64,000 bases of DNA, taken from the NCBI GenBank assembly GCA_950022655.1, contig OX465579.1, forward strand, positions 180,114,303-180,178,302, written 5' to 3'. The stretch comes from Alentia gelatinosa (Eukaryota; Annelida; Polychaeta; Phyllodocida; Polynoidae). Under the pieces are notes generated by a model that saw only the letters and a list, made by a program, of their open reading frames with translations, was not told the origin of the DNA and did no database searches. A program made the translations under genes and the position numbers. Positions 23,268 to 35,956 of this stretch are shown in pieces. The stretch's first letter is position 1, and each line of letters starts with the position of its first letter.

Positions 23268-24195
23268 TCCCATACATATATGGTAGTTTGACCTACATAC
23301 GTGACCTATATATCGGTCTGTGCTACTCGTGACCTACATTTACCTGGGGTTGTGAGTGAGGAGTGAATGTGGATCTGTTCACTTTGTGAGGGGTTTTCTG
23401 CCACCAAGAGAGCAAGGTTTCTATGTTTTCATACACAAGGTGGCGCCACTAATATGGAAGGATATTCTGAGGAGAAGATTTAAGATTCCACTTAGTTGTA
23501 CTACTTTCCGGAAGGTGTACTACTTCCGGAAAGTGACATCAATGGCTGTAAAAACGTCACAAACGTCGCGCACTATTCAGCACTGGCATCATCTTAAGTG
23601 CTACAAATAATGATAAAATACTGTGTACGCTTCCTGTCCTATTTGTATATATCTGTGGCACAAGATGAACATTACTTATCGGAAGGAGGTATTTAAAGGA
23701 AGATTCATCTGACACCTACCTGCAGTGCGTTATGATGCAGAGTGGGAACCGAGGAAATGAATGGGACACATTTTACTAATATTGATATATCACCGGAAGT
23801 TACCTGATTGGGACGTTTAGCTCCACAGAATTATGGATAGGAACTGAATTTTTGTCAAGTTGTAAATTCTCAGCTCCAGAAGCGATGGGAATATTCTCAA
23901 TTCTAGAGATCCCCTTCATCAAATTGAACAAACCTGGGATGTTACAGAAAAGACTTTCATCAATCGCTACTGGAGATGAGGCAGTTACCTGTACCTTTTA
24001 CATCATGTGTGTCCATTCACAGAATGGTCTTCTTTGTGCACTCTACTCTGAAATGGAGATGCCGATACCGGCATCTTACAGTCTTTTATCTTCCAAACCT
24101 ACACTGGACGCGGTCTGAAGACAACACAGAAACGTTGTTGAAATATCAGCGAAATGTTGGATTCAAATTCGTCCGAGCAGCATTTTTATGTTTCA
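23268..24195. other. Downstream of the receptor gene: 3'UTR or intergenic
   Basis: No coding signal. A small direct repeat containing the ETS-like core ttccggaa occurs near 23505-23535. A true AATAAA is seen only at 25734-25739, which could serve as the poly(A) signal if the 3'UTR includes the next minisatellite; this is a guess. Confidence 0.35.
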
Positions 24196-24196
24196 C

Positions 24197-25440
24197 GAGA
24201 ACTGTGACTTTGTGAAGGAGGTGTCTGACATGGTGTCTGACAGTGAGGGAGGTGTCTGACATGGTGTCTGACTGTGAGGGAGGTGTCTGACATGGTGTCT
24301 GACTGTGACAGAGGTGTCTGACAGTGAAGGAGGTGTCTGACATGGTGTCTGACTGTGAGGGAGGTGGCTGACGTGGTGTCTGACTGTGAGGGAGGTGTCC
24401 GACGTGGTGTCTGATAGTGAGGGACGTGTCTGACATGGTGTCAGACAGTGAGGGAGGTGTCTGAGGTGGTGTCTGACAGTGAGGGAGGTGTCTGACGTTG
24501 TGTCTGACTGTGAGGGAGGTGTCTGACATGGTGTCTGACTGTGAAGGAGGTGTCTGACATGGTGTCTGACTGTGAAGGAGGTGTCTGACAGTGAGGGAGG
24601 TGTCTGACATGGTGTCTGACTGTGAGGGAGGTGTCTGACATGATGTCTGACAGTGAGGGAGGTGTCTGACAGTGAGAGAGGTGTCTGACATGGTGTCTGA
24701 CTGTGAGGGAGGTGTCTGACATGGTGTCTGACAGTGAGAGAGGTGTCTGACTGTGAGGGAGGTGTCTGACTGTGAGGGAGGTGTCTGACTGTGAAGGAGG
24801 TGTCTGACTGTGAAGGAGGTGTCTGACATGGTGTCTGACTGTGAGGGAGGTGTCTGACATGGTGTCTGACTGTGAAGGAGGTGTCTGAGGTGGTGTCTGA
24901 CTGTGAAGGAGGTGTCTGACTGTGAGGGAGGTGTCTGACTTTGTGACAGAGGTGTCCGACTGTGAGAGAGTTGTCTGATGTGGTGTCTGAATGTGAGAGA
25001 GGTGTCTGACATGGTGTCTGACTGTGAAGGAGGTGTCTGAGGTGGTGTCTGACTGTGAGGGAGGTGTCTGATGTGGTGACTGACTGTGAGGGAGGTGTCT
25101 GACATGGTGTCTGACTGTGAAGGAGGTGTCTGACATGGTGTCTGACTGTGAAGGAGGTGTCTGACATGGTGTCTGACTGTGAGGGAGGTGTCTGACTGTG
25201 AAGGAGGTGTATGACATGGTGTCTGACTGTGAGGAGGTGTCTGACATGGTGTCTGACAGTGAGGGAGGTGTCTGATGTGGTGTCTGACTGTGAGGGAGGT
25301 GTCTGACATGGTGTCTGACTGTGAGGGATGTGTCTGACATGGTGTCTGACTGTGAGGGAGGTGTCTGATGTGGTGTCTGACTGTGAGGGAGGTGTCTGAC
25401 ATGGTGTCTGACAGTGAGGGAGGTGGCTGAGGTGGTATTT
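24197..25440. repeat. 31-bp minisatellite (GTGTCTGAC family)
   Basis: About 40 copies of gtgtctgacatggtgtctga then ctgtgagggag, with shorter units lacking the catggtgtctga half. All three minus-strand frames are open (up to 442 codons) because neither the unit nor its variants carry stops on that strand. Confidence 0.93.
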
Positions 25441-25444
25441 GATT

Positions 25445-26845
25445 GTGTACAAGAAGCTGATCGTCGGTGTGCATCCATCCGTGGTAATCGATATATTATT
25501 GATCAAATGAAAATCTCACATGGTATTCCTACTTTTAATTCTTGTAAAGTCTTGTAATATATTGTTTAAATGGACTCATTATTTGCTACCGATCTGTTGT
25601 CGGAAACCATCAACTGACTATTTTGGACACCAATGCAAGAATGATATACGGTTGAAACAAGGAATATGGTGAAATATGGAACGATGTATTTGGCAATGAG
25701 TACAACATGATACGAAGAGTTCTTCACTGACAAAATAAAAATCTGTTTTATTACTTCACTAGGAAGGTTATGTCAACATGCACTAATCATATCTGCATGT
25801 TCATCGCTAATATTGAATACTCGGTACCAACGTCTAGTCGATGAACCATCCATCGGCGTTTTGGACAACTCAAAAAATCAGAGATGCTTCTCTCAGCATT
25901 TAAAAACAGTTTCTGCAGTGTTACACTATTGGAATGTAAGTTTCAGCTCCCACTGTCTGAACACTATTCTATGGTCGGTATTGTGCCCATTTTTACTGAG
26001 ATCCCTGTACTATAGAAGACTGTGCTACTTCCCGGACTGTGGCAAGTTACTGCCATCTCTCCTTTTCTCCGTCTCTCTCTCTACTTGATATCAGTGTGGC
26101 CGTTCATACGTATACGAGGTGAGATATCAGAAGGTTCCGAACCATCCACCACCCATGTACACAAACCCGCAGTAAACTGGCCACTTCGGGGAATTCTTCA
26201 CACACACTCAACTCCTACGAGTTGGACTTTGCTGATTATGTTTCCACGGCAGAAAGATTTAGATCCATGATGTTTGGAGAAATTGTTCTTCCTAAAAACA
26301 GAAACGGCAACATCCACTGCACCCTTGACCTTGTCAGTGTCCTTGTTTTTTACCAGTCAAGGTCAGTCTCCGTCAAGGTCAGCCTATCTCTCTGTGTGGA
26401 TGGATCAAAGTCACTCTCTGTGTGATAGATGAACTCACTGTTAGAAGTCATATCAGTGCGATTCTGTACATTGTTAATTAATATCATTAACCTCTGTGAA
26501 ATATGACTCACTGAGTTTTACCGATACTGACATATTCAGCTGAATTCTCCTTCACTGTAGTTATATCTCCTTGTTCCTGTCGTCACGAATACCGACCATC
26601 ATGGTCGGGTCCGGTATGACTGAAGGTGGTGGTGACCCTGGACGCTCGTCCTCTTTACTGTCTGCTATTGAGATGTAAAACGGTCCGTGCTGTACACATC
26701 ACAACTGGACGTGTGTTCAAAACGAGTCTAGACACAAGAGTAATCTTCTGAGCGTTCCCGACCTACTTACAAGTCAGACACCCAACAACGATTACCAGCA
26801 AACAAGTCCAAAGTGAATGTTCCTGTGTGTTAGAGTATGCAACAC
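25445..26845. other. Unique sequence, no gene recognised
   Basis: Only short ORFs of unlikely composition. Candidate poly(A) signal AATAAA at 25734-25739. No transposon hallmarks were seen. Confidence 0.4.
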
Positions 26846-26849
26846 AAAC

Positions 26850-27378
26850 AGCCCCATATCGGAGTGGTGTCACACAAACAGCCCCATATTGGAGTGGGGT
26901 CACACTGACAGCCCCATATTGGAGTGGTGTCACACTGACAGCCCCATATTGGAGTGGTGTCACACTGACACCCTAATATTGGAGTGGTGTCACACTGACA
27001 CCCTAATATTGGAGTGGTGTCACACTGACAGCCCCATATTGGAGTGGTGTCACACTGACAGCCCCATATTGGAGTGGTGTCACACTGACAGCCCCATATT
27101 GGAGTGGTGTCACACTGACACCCTAATATTGGAGTGGTGTCACACTGACACCCTAATATTGGAGTGGTGTCACACTGACAGCCCCATATTGGAGTGGTGT
27201 CACACTGACAGCCCCATATTGGAGTGGTGTCACACTGACACCCCAATATTGGAGTGGTGTCACACTGACAGCCCCATATTGGAGTGGTGTCACACTGACA
27301 GCCCCATATCGGAGTGGTGTCATGTTTGTACTGACAGCCCCATATTGGAGTGGTGTCATGTTTGTACCGTACTGACAG
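26850..27378. repeat. 30-bp minisatellite
   Basis: About 17 copies of gccccatattggagtggtgt then cacactgaca, with a recurring variant (accctaatattgg) in pairs. Units are exactly 30 bp, so both strands stay open; the Cys-rich ORFs are artefacts. The last units carry a catgtttgta insertion. Confidence 0.95.
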
Positions 27379-27389
27379 CCCTATGGTCG

Positions 27390-28160
27390 TAGCGTACAGA
27401 CACAAGAGGGCGTTATGAATGAATGTCTTCACAACGTTAGTTCTGATAATGACCACCAGGTGGCATGGTGAGCACGAGACTTATTTCTGTTTTTATAATA
27501 ATGTATAAAATGTAAAGACTGTGAGCGGACCCTGCGCCTTGATTTAAAGCCGTGTACATTCTGACTGCCTTAAACATCGGTTTGATGATCCTGCTGTTAC
27601 ATTACTGCTTTAAATAAGCTGCTGATTCTATTGTCATATTGTGCTATTGTTATGTGATATCCCCAGGTTTATACATAGACATTGATGTATGGCTGTGTGT
27701 GTCCACAAGACCATCGTTTGTTGTATTTATTATCCATCTTCCCGAATGAATAAAAACCAGAAATTGTCATATTATAAGGTATATCAATAGGGACTACGTC
27801 TTGGCTCCGTACACAAAGTGTATTTTCTCGTAATCAATGGCTTTAAAGCCGTATTCAATCCGCTCAATCCGCAAACAATGGTCATAGTTTCTCACATCAG
27901 AGAAATAACGGGTAGTAGCCACATACACTTTTAATGAAACCTCTACTTCAAACAATAAGCCTTTTTATATCTGGTGACACACACAACTTAGGGCCACTGG
28001 CTTATATAAGGTGAATGAGATATTTACTCACGTGGATATAGATAAAGGTTTATAAAGGTATATTCAAACAGTATCGATATTCACAACCTTTCTAGGATCA
28101 TGTCGGTTGAGGCGGTATCGGCTTGTCGAGAGCATACTTGGAACCAACACATATTTGTTC
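27390..28160. other. Unique sequence, no gene recognised
   Basis: AT-rich, with an AATAAA motif near 27749. No coding region was supported. Confidence 0.4.
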
Positions 28161-28164
28161 TTAT

Positions 28165-28475
28165 ACAGCAGCCTGTCACAGGCAAAGGGAGGTCAGGTGT
28201 CATACAGCGGCCTGTCACAGGCAAAATGAGGTCAGGTGACATACAGTGGCCTGTCACAGGCAAAGGGAGGTCAGGTGACATACAGCAGCCTGTCACAGGC
28301 AAAGGGAGATCAGGTGACATACAGCGGCCTGTCACAGGCAAAGGGAGGTCAGGTGACATACAGCAGCCTGTCACAGGCAAAGGGAGGTCAGGTGACATAC
28401 AGCAGCCTGTCTCAGGCTAAGGGAGGTCAGGTGACATACAGCAGCCTGTCACAGGCAAAGGGAGGTAAGGTGGAC
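28165..28475. repeat. 39-bp minisatellite
   Basis: Eight copies of tacagcagcctgtcacaggc then aaagggaggtcaggtgaca. Each contains the small palindrome gcctgtcacaggc. The 13-codon unit makes open frames on both strands that are not genes. Confidence 0.92.
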
Positions 28476-28802
28476 AGCGAATTGACTTTATTCTGCTACG
28501 CGCTTTCCTCGTCAGACCGATGCCGGTCCTATTCAAGACCTAAAACCAGTCCTATCGTGTCCATACACGCTGAGAGGCCGGGAGATATCTTAAGAACGAT
28601 GAATCTTACTTGGAGAACGATGAATCTTACTCGGCACTTTCTTTTCATTATGAATATTTTAGGGCATTGAATCTCTTCACTGGACTCGTGTATATTTCCT
28701 CTTACCTGTTTGATGAACTGCCCTGCCGAGGTCTGAATCCCCCTCCTCCCCCTCCTCCCCGATCTGTCAGTATTATGATGACTCCATTCACAGATGTTAT
28801 GA

Positions 28803-31470
28803 ACTTCATTTGAGAGTATTGGGCGGCGATATTGAGGATGTATTACCTTCATACTCCACCTGCTGCTGCCGTTCCCACGTCAACTTCATTTGAGAGTATT
28901 GGGCGGCGATATTGAGGATGTATTACCTTCATACTCCACCTGCTGCTGCCGTTCCCACGTCAACTTCATTTGAGAGTATTGGGCGGCGATATTGAGGATA
29001 TATTACCTTCATACTCCACCTGCTGCTGCCGTTCCCACGTCAACTTCATTTGAGAGTATTGGGCGGCGATATTGAGGATGTATTACCTTCATACTCCACC
29101 TGCTGCCGTTCTCACGTCAACTTCATTTGAGAGTATTGGGCGGCGATATTGAGGATGTATTACCTTCATACTCCACCTGCTGCCGTTCCCACGTCAACTT
29201 CATTTGAGAGTATTGGGCGGCGATATTGAGGATGTATTACCTTCATACTCCACCTGCTGCTGCCGTTCTCACGTCAACTTCATTTGAGAGTATTGGGCGG
29301 CGATATTGAGGATGTATTACCTTCATACTCCACCTGCTGCCGTTCCCACGTCAACTTCATTTGAGAGTATTGGGCGGCGATATTGAGGATGTATTACCTT
29401 CATACTCCACCTGCTGCCGTTCTCACGTCAACTTCATTTGAGAGTATTGGGCGGCGATATTGAGGATGTATTACCTTCATACTCCACCTGCTGCCGTTCC
29501 CACGTCAACTTCATTTGAGAGTATTGGGCGGCGATATTGAGGATGTATTACCTTCATACTCCACCTGCTGCTGCCGTTCCCACGTCAACTTCATTTGAGA
29601 GTATTGGGCGGCGATATTGAGGATGTATTACCTTCATACTCCACCTGCTGCTGCCGTTCTCACGTCAACTTCATTTGAGAGTATTGGGCGGCGATATTGA
29701 GGATGTATTACCTTCATACTCCACCTGCTGCCGTTCCCACGTCAACTTCATTTGAGAGTATTGGGCGGCGATATTGAGGATGTATTACCTTCATACTCCA
29801 CCTGCTGCTGTTCTCACGTCAACTTCATTTGAGAGTATTGGGCGGCGATATTGAGGATGTATTACCTTCATACTCCACCTGCTGCCGTTCCCACGTCAAC
29901 TTCATTTGAGAGTATTGGGCGGCGATATTGAGGATGTATTACCTTCATACTCCACCTGCTGCCGTTCTCACGTCAACTTCATTTGAGAGTATTGGGCGGC
30001 GATATTGAGGATGTATTACCTTCATACTCCACCTGCTGCTGCCGTTCTCACGTCAACTTCATTTGAGAGTATTGGGCGGCGATATTGAGGATGTATTACC
30101 TTCATACTCCACCTGCTGCCGTTCCCACGTCAACTTCATTTGAGAGTATTGGGCGGCGATATTGAGGATGTATTACCTTCATACTCCACCTGCTGCTGCC
30201 GTTCTCACGTCAACTTCATTTGAGAGTATTGGGCGGCGATATTGAGGATGTATTACCTTCATACTCCACCTGCTGCCGTTCCCACGTCAACTTCATTTGA
30301 GAGTATTGGGCGGCGATATTGAGGATGTATTACCTTCATACTCCACCTGCTGCTGCCGTTCCCACGTCAACTTCATTTGAGAGTATTGGGCGGCGATATT
30401 GAGGATGTATTACCTTCATACTCCACCTGCTGCCGTTCCCACGTCAACTTCATTTGAGAGTATTGGGCGGCGATATTGAGGATGTATTACCTTCATACTC
30501 CACCTGCTGCTGCCGTTCTCACGTCAACTTCATTTGAGAGTATTGGGCGGCGATATTGAGGATGTATTACCTTCATACTCCACCTGCTGCCGTTCTCACG
30601 TCAACTTCATTTGAGAGTATTGGGCGGCGATATTGAGGATGTATTACCTTCATACTCCACCTGCTGCTGCCGTTCCCACGTCAACTTCATTTGAGAGTAT
30701 TGGGCGGCGATATTGAGGATGTATTACCTTCATACTCCACCTGCTGCCGTTCCCACGTCAACTTCATTTGAGAGTATTGGGCGGCGATATTGAGGATGTA
30801 TTACCTTCATACTCCACCTGCTGCCGTTCTCACGTCAACTTCATTTGAGAGTATTGGGCGGCGATATTGAGGATGTATTACCTTCATACTCCACCTGCTG
30901 CTGCCGTTCCCACGTCAACTTCATTTGAGAGTATTGGGCGGCGATATTGAGGATGTATTACCTTCATACTGCACCTGCTGCCGTTCCCACGTCAACTTCA
31001 TTTGAGAGTATTGGGCGGCGATATTGAGGATGTATTACCTTCATACTCCACCTGCTGCCGTTCTCACGTCAACTTCATTTGAGAGTATTGGGCGGCGATA
31101 TTGAGGATGTATTACCTTCATACTCCACCTGCTGCGGCCGTTCTCACGTCAACTTCATTTGAGAGTATTGGGCGGCGATATTGAGGATGTATTACCTTCA
31201 TACTCCACCTGCTGCTGCCGTTCCCACGTCAACTTCATTTGAGAGTATTGGGCGGCGATATTGAGGATATATTACCTTCATACTCCACCTGCTGCTGCCG
31301 TTCCCACGTCAACTTCATTTGAGAGTATTGGGCGGCGATATTGAGGATGTATTACCTTCATACTCCACCTGCTGCCGTTCCCACGTCAACTTCATTTGAG
31401 AGTATTGGGCGGCGATATTGAGGATGTATTACCTTCATACTCCACCTGCTGCGGCCGTTCCCACGTCAGC
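28803..31470. repeat. 77/80-bp minisatellite, highly homogeneous
   Basis: About 34 copies of acttcatttgagagtattgg, then gcggcgatattgaggatgta, then ttaccttcatactccacctg, then ctgctgccgttcccacgtca. Units differ mainly by one CTG triplet (80 versus 77 bp) and by cccac versus ctcac. The array lies in no recognised gene. Confidence 0.95.
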
Positions 31471-31474
31471 GCCG

Positions 31475-31738
31475 CGAACTCTGCCAGATACTCCAGTCCT
31501 ACATTTGAGTATGAATTCTTTTAATGAATAAACTCAATTTGTATCAAACTTTAGTTCTCATGTTATTCCCTTTTCCCAGGATGAGTTCAGATTTTATTGA
31601 GTGACGAGAACGTGGGTTGAGTGGGTTAAAATGAGGGGCGAGCATCAACTCAAAACGAGGCCGCAGAGTATAGAGTGGCTCCACCTGTAGTTCTAACAGT
31701 GTACTAGGAATATGTATGCCTTTTTTTCTGTAACTACT
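31475..31738. other. Short unique spacer
   Basis: Nothing recognised between the 77/80-bp array and the solo LTR. Confidence 0.4.
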
Positions 31739-32248
31739 TGTAAAGCTTAGGAGCCTAGACTAGCTAGGTGTAGACTCTAAGAGGAAGGGAGTAAAAACTC
31801 AAACACCGATGTACTAGGTACTACTATGAGTCAAGAACCTCACTGATCTTAATAACAGATTCTACAGCGGGTGGCATCTTGCTGCAGGTTGAGCTTACAA
31901 GCTCTGTGCAGAGATTGGAAATTGAACCAACAGCTTGACCAGTCTCGTTCTGGTCCATTTCATATGGCAGGGGGGCCGCTCACGTCACTAACAACACAGG
32001 TGTCATGTCAGCGCACCCTGCCCCCATGCGGGAAGACTAGGAATCAGGGTGAGCGATAATGAGGGTAAACATGCCATTCACTACATGGCCACTGTACGGT
32101 CTACATCAAGACGGGAAGGAGCTGCTACAAAATGGTGACTGTCTTAATGTAGTCATTTTTTAACTATCGACAATTTAGATGACTAATCTCTTTGCATAGA
32201 ACCAATATAATTGATCACCAGAGGGATTTACAGACCAGAACTTTACAT
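31739..32248 (-). mobile_element. Solo LTR, family TGTAAAG (copy 2), TSD TACT
   Basis: 510 bp bounded by TGTAAAG and CTTTACA. It is flanked by TACT on both sides (31735-31738 and 32249-32252), a 4-bp target duplication typical of Ty3/gypsy-type integration. Internal blocks (atgagtcaagaacc, ggccgctcacgtca, tgccattcactacatggc) match the LTRs at 16825 and 61640, in minus orientation. No internal element remains, so it is a solo LTR. Confidence 0.88.
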
Positions 32249-32989
32249 ACTGAATATTACATTCAGCACCACCAACAGATTATTTGTCTTAGGACGATTG
32301 TCAGCGTGGTTTTACGATGAAAGTTGGCTCTATGAGTGTAACGACGAATCCAGGGGCAGGTGTATATGAGCCATGAGGACGTTTCCTGGTATTTTAATGA
32401 GTTTATCAATGATTGCAGATTAACTATTCTCAGGTCTGACTGATGTGAATCCCCCTGGTGTGAAGTAAGGAAACTAACTTGCCAGGAAGAAGGGTTTCTG
32501 AGTAGTGCAGACTGAGGGTAACTGAGGGTAACCAACAACAAGTCATTTTATAGCCGACGAAACCGGCACCGGTTAAACCGGTATCAAGTAATAGGTGAGG
32601 GCGTGCCGTAGTCACTGAGTCTACAGTATGTTCCAGCTAGATACTTAGTCTGCACATAAAAATCGCGATGATCGATAACAATATTAGCAATACTTTTGAT
32701 TCTGTCGGTCTGTGAGAAAACTATGCTAAACTGATGAGTGAGTATTTTCCTGCATGTTTCGTTTCCGTTCACCGATTTGCAGTTCGATGGTTCCTGACAG
32801 GTGATTGGTGCCGAGTAATCGGCCAATAGAAATCGGGCTTATCCAAGGATAACGACGACGGAGGTGGCGCCCCCAAGTGAGAGGCCGAGGAGGGTGTTCC
32901 CGCACTGTGCGTCTGTTCTGCACCTGAAGGGAACTCACAGAGGTTACACACTCTCACTTATCAGAATACACTCTTCTGTAAGTGATTGA
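32249..32989. other. Unique sequence, no gene recognised
   Basis: Only short ORFs. A small palindromic patch, ccggcaccggttaaaccgg, lies near 32561-32582. Confidence 0.4.
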
Positions 32990-33936
32990 AGTCAACGAGT
33001 AAGTGATAAATTGTTTATTTGATAAGATATATACTAGGATCGTTCTCAGAATGGTGCTCTTATTAGATTTACTCGTGGTGCTATTTGGTGTTCGTCTTAC
33101 TTACAGATAATTCTGATCTGACTGTTTTTATAGTTAAGAGGTGTCATTAGCGAGTATGTTCTATAGAGCACGTATTGATATATGATATAGATTATAACGA
33201 CTGATTATCGGTCGTTTCCCGACTACTGTCTTTGTCGGGTAACGGTGAGACCAGCACCTGCTTACATCTCATACTCTATAGTCCATCAGATACAGACACC
33301 GGTACGCCACACAATGTGTACTGGGTCGTAAAGCTGGACCCGCATCGTGCATCAGGTGTCGGGCAGTGTGAACAGGGTCTTTACTATATACCTACTGCCG
33401 TAAGTGACGTAATTACTACACGCTGCGCCCCATGATGTACTGCACAGCTGTGCAGTATATCAGGGTTCATTTCACGATCGTAACGGATATGATTACGACG
33501 TCGATATTTAAAAATGGCCGACGTGGTCTCCGCTTCGACATCGGTAACGTTAACGTTGGAGTACATAAAGAAGACTTACTGAAATACTGTAAAATCAAAA
33601 ATACATATATGAATTACAGAAAAAATTTGAAGTACTGTAATAAAAACCTGAATAAACATGGCAAGCACCTTAAAAACCGGAGTGCAATGAGAGAATAACT
33701 GCTATGTTTTCTTCCCGGCGTTTTCCCGCTGGTTCCCCGCTGGTTTGCAAGTGACAACAAGTGTTGCTATGCTGGTTGCTATGTGCGTTGCTATACAATA
33801 ACGTCACAGCCGCATTCCACGGATGAAGCGAAAGCTAGGGTTCACATTGATCGCTCTGTGCCCAAATTGGATTTAAAATGGCTCTTACAACTTAAATAAG
33901 GTAAGAATATGAATGTTTTGGAGGTTTATAGTAAAG

Positions 33937-34083
33937 ATAAAACGTTGTGCCTGTAAACGTAAAACTTTCGATCCTCACTCGGGCCCCTAGCACGTTTACA
34001 ACTCGGTGTAAACACCTCGTTCTAAACGTGCTAGGGCCCGAGTTCGGATCGAAAGTTTTACGTTTACAGGAACTTCGTTTTAT
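33937..34083. mobile_element. Long near-perfect hairpin (foldback MITE)
   Basis: Arms of about 60 bp are inverted copies: cctgtaaacgtaaaactttc pairs with gaaagttttacgtttacagg, and gggcccctagcacgttta with taaacgtgctagggccc. The loop is about 20 bp. The core is 33950-34070 and imperfect pairing continues outward. It lies in sequence absent from duplication copy 2, consistent with insertion after the duplication. Confidence 0.8.
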
Positions 34084-34178
34084 TACTGTATGGCCAGGAG
34101 CCACGCGCTCAGTGAAGTTCACCGAATACAAGCAGTTCTCCACAGTGATAATTATATAGGATTGGATCAAGAATCGTA

Positions 34179-34266
34179 CAAATACACAATACTCCACCAG
34201 TTTGGATGCACTGTTATCATCATCATCATTATGATTACGGCACATCCAAATGAGTATTGTGTATTT
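34179..34266. repeat. Inverted repeat shared by both duplication copies
   Basis: Stem of about 20 bp (aatacacaatactcc, gtttggatg) with its inverse catccaaa...gagtattgtgtatt. The counterpart is at about 55148-55248. Possibly an old MITE present before the duplication. Confidence 0.6.
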
Positions 34267-34589
34267 TACAAGTCTAGTGCAGTTCTCAATTTATCTGACA
34301 GCTATCTTTCAATAGCATCAAATAGCATCACAATATCAGAATAATTTGAATTACTTCACAAATCTAGTTAGTCAATAATATATGACGTCATCTCATATTT
34401 ACTCTGCCACAGTTATGGCATAGTATTGTCACATTACAGGGGTGATTGTTGAGTATTTTTCTCTAATGTTATTCCTATGGCTAAACTTTAACCAAGGATA
34501 AAGATTAATGTCTGTGTCAGTGGCAATGTGGAGATCCTCATGTCCCCTTCGTCACATCGTGTTGGTGTCAGTGTGTAAATCCTGCCTCC

Positions 34590-35087
34590 TTATGGCACCC
34601 CATCCCCTGTGTCAGACCATATCAGTATAGACGACTCACAGGGTGCGTCCTCTTGTGCCAGCTGGTTGTAAGGAGGAGGTAAATCCTGATCCCCCAGTGA
34701 GTCATCACCCAGTTCGTCATAAGCCGGGGGCGGACCGCAGCTAGCGGCAACACTATAAGGTGGGGGAGGAGCCTCGGTTACACCAGCCCCTGCCTGACCT
34801 GCCCCATCAGGGCTCCCAGACATAGGTGGGATGAAATGACCGGAACCTGACTGGATGATGAGGTAGTTACTCTGCTGGCCCTGGCTGTGTTGTTCCGCTG
34901 GGCGCCCGGCCGGGAACAGCTGGTGGTATCCAGGGATAGCAGGCTGTGACTGCGTCGTGTGGATCGTACTGACAGAAATCTGGTTCGGGGGAGGCGGAGT
35001 CTGCCTCGTCGGCTTCAGGCAGCAGAAGGACCAGATCGAGGCGATACATCCAGCAAGCATGATTGACGCCAGAGCAAATATAGCCAT
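34590..35087 (-). CDS. Gene 1a: single-pass membrane protein with PPxY motifs (Shisa/CYYR1/WBP1-like), last exon
   Basis: 165 residues from ATG at 35087. The TM helix comes first (MAIFALASIMLAGCIASIW, then SFCCLK), with a juxtamembrane CC likely to be palmitoylated. A Pro/Gln/Ser-rich cytoplasmic tail carries APPPPYSVAA, GPPPAYDELG and LPPPYNQLAQE, three PPxY-type motifs that bind WW domains, for example of Nedd4-type ubiquitin ligases. The exon probably opens at 35105 after acceptor ttaccttgcag. In this superfamily an upstream exon would supply a signal peptide and Cys-rich ectodomain; I could not find it. The close counterpart is at 55580-56074. Family placement is by architecture only; function is unknown. 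Confidence 0.7.
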   Translation of the reverse strand: MAIFALASIMLAGCIASIWSFCCLKPTRQTPPPPNQISVSTIHTTQSQPAIPGYHQLFPAGRPAEQHSQGQQSNYLIIQSGSGHFIPPMSGSPDGAGQAGAGVTEAPPPPYSVAASCGPPPAYDELGDDSLGDQDLPPPYNQLAQEDAPCESSILIWSDTGDGVP

Positions 35088-35252
35088 CGTAGTGTGTTCA
35101 TCAGTCTGCAAGGTAAAGTAATGGGTTCTCAATTTGATGTGGACTCAGAGAAATGGGTGATATTTGGGAATGTATCCACAGTAAAGATTTGTATATATAG
35201 CGAACGTCAATAAAGACACAACGAGTAAATCCTGTGCTCAAGTATTAATATA

Positions 35253-35424
35253 CAGTAGAACCCCGGACACCCCACGTAAGCGGACACCCTGCGTTAACGG
35301 ACACCTTCGTTCGGAACCGTTCCCTCTATTAGATGTTTATTTTAACCTCGCGTAAGCGGACACCTCGCGTAAGCGGACACTTTGGCTCGGAACGAAGGGT
35401 GTCCGCTTACGCGGGGTTCTACTG
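35253..35424. mobile_element. MITE with pogo/Tigger-like termini, TSD TA
   Basis: 172 bp with inverted ends CAGTAGAACCCCG and CGGGGTTCTACTG flanked by TA. Internally gcgtaagcggacac is repeated. CAGTAGAACC ends are what I recall for pogo/Tigger-type Tc1-mariner elements. Duplication copy 2 lacks it (around 56230), supporting recent insertion. Confidence 0.85.
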
Positions 35425-35807
35425 TACTGCATTCAGTCGATTACTTTACAATCTAAATGAGTAACCAGGAATTCCTCTGCATAATTAACTATCATGTTTT
35501 CAGAGAAGACCATAGCAGACCAAACCAGGTTCACCCAGGCTAGCCAGTATGTTTGCGCTCCATGAGCTAGACCAGCAAAAGTTCCAAATCGAGTTCAGAG
35601 AAAAATACTCTATGGGGTATTACCTTACCACTATGATAATAGAGATAGCACTTCCTCTATATTATTTCCCTCATTCAGTGTCAACATCAAACACCATGAC
35701 ATCCAACACATAGGCCGAATCATATATGGAGCACACATGAGCATATTAATCATTAGAGACTGTACTGGGTGGTGTCTGTAGTCGTTCATCTACAATGCAT
35801 GTTGAAC

Positions 35808-35956
35808 ATTGTCTTCTGCCTCAGTCTGTGTCACCGGAGATGCAGCGTATTAATCATTAAATACAACTGTAATGGGTTGAGACAGTGGTGTCTGTAGTCA
35901 TTCATCGATAATGCTCACTAAACACTGTCTTCTGCCTCAGTCTGTGTCATTGGAGA
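35808..35956 (-). repeat. Duplicated 3' end of the PPxY pseudogene
   Basis: The segment encoding the C-terminus (tctgcctcagtctgtgtca) and following 3' sequence occurs twice, about 115 bp apart. It matches the four to five copies downstream of the homologue at 58263. Confidence 0.8.

Noticed and set aside
24146..25506. Three overlapping minus-strand ORFs of 345-442 codons, Ser/Thr/His-rich
   Set aside because: All three frames of one 31-bp repeat are open, which is a property of the repeat and not of a gene.
26817..27456. Cys-rich ORFs on both strands (191 and 208 codons)
   Set aside because: A 30-bp repeat keeps both strands open; no independent evidence.
28529..28852. 107-codon minus-strand ORF between minisatellites
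   Set aside because: Extends from unique sequence into an array, with no motif or splice support.
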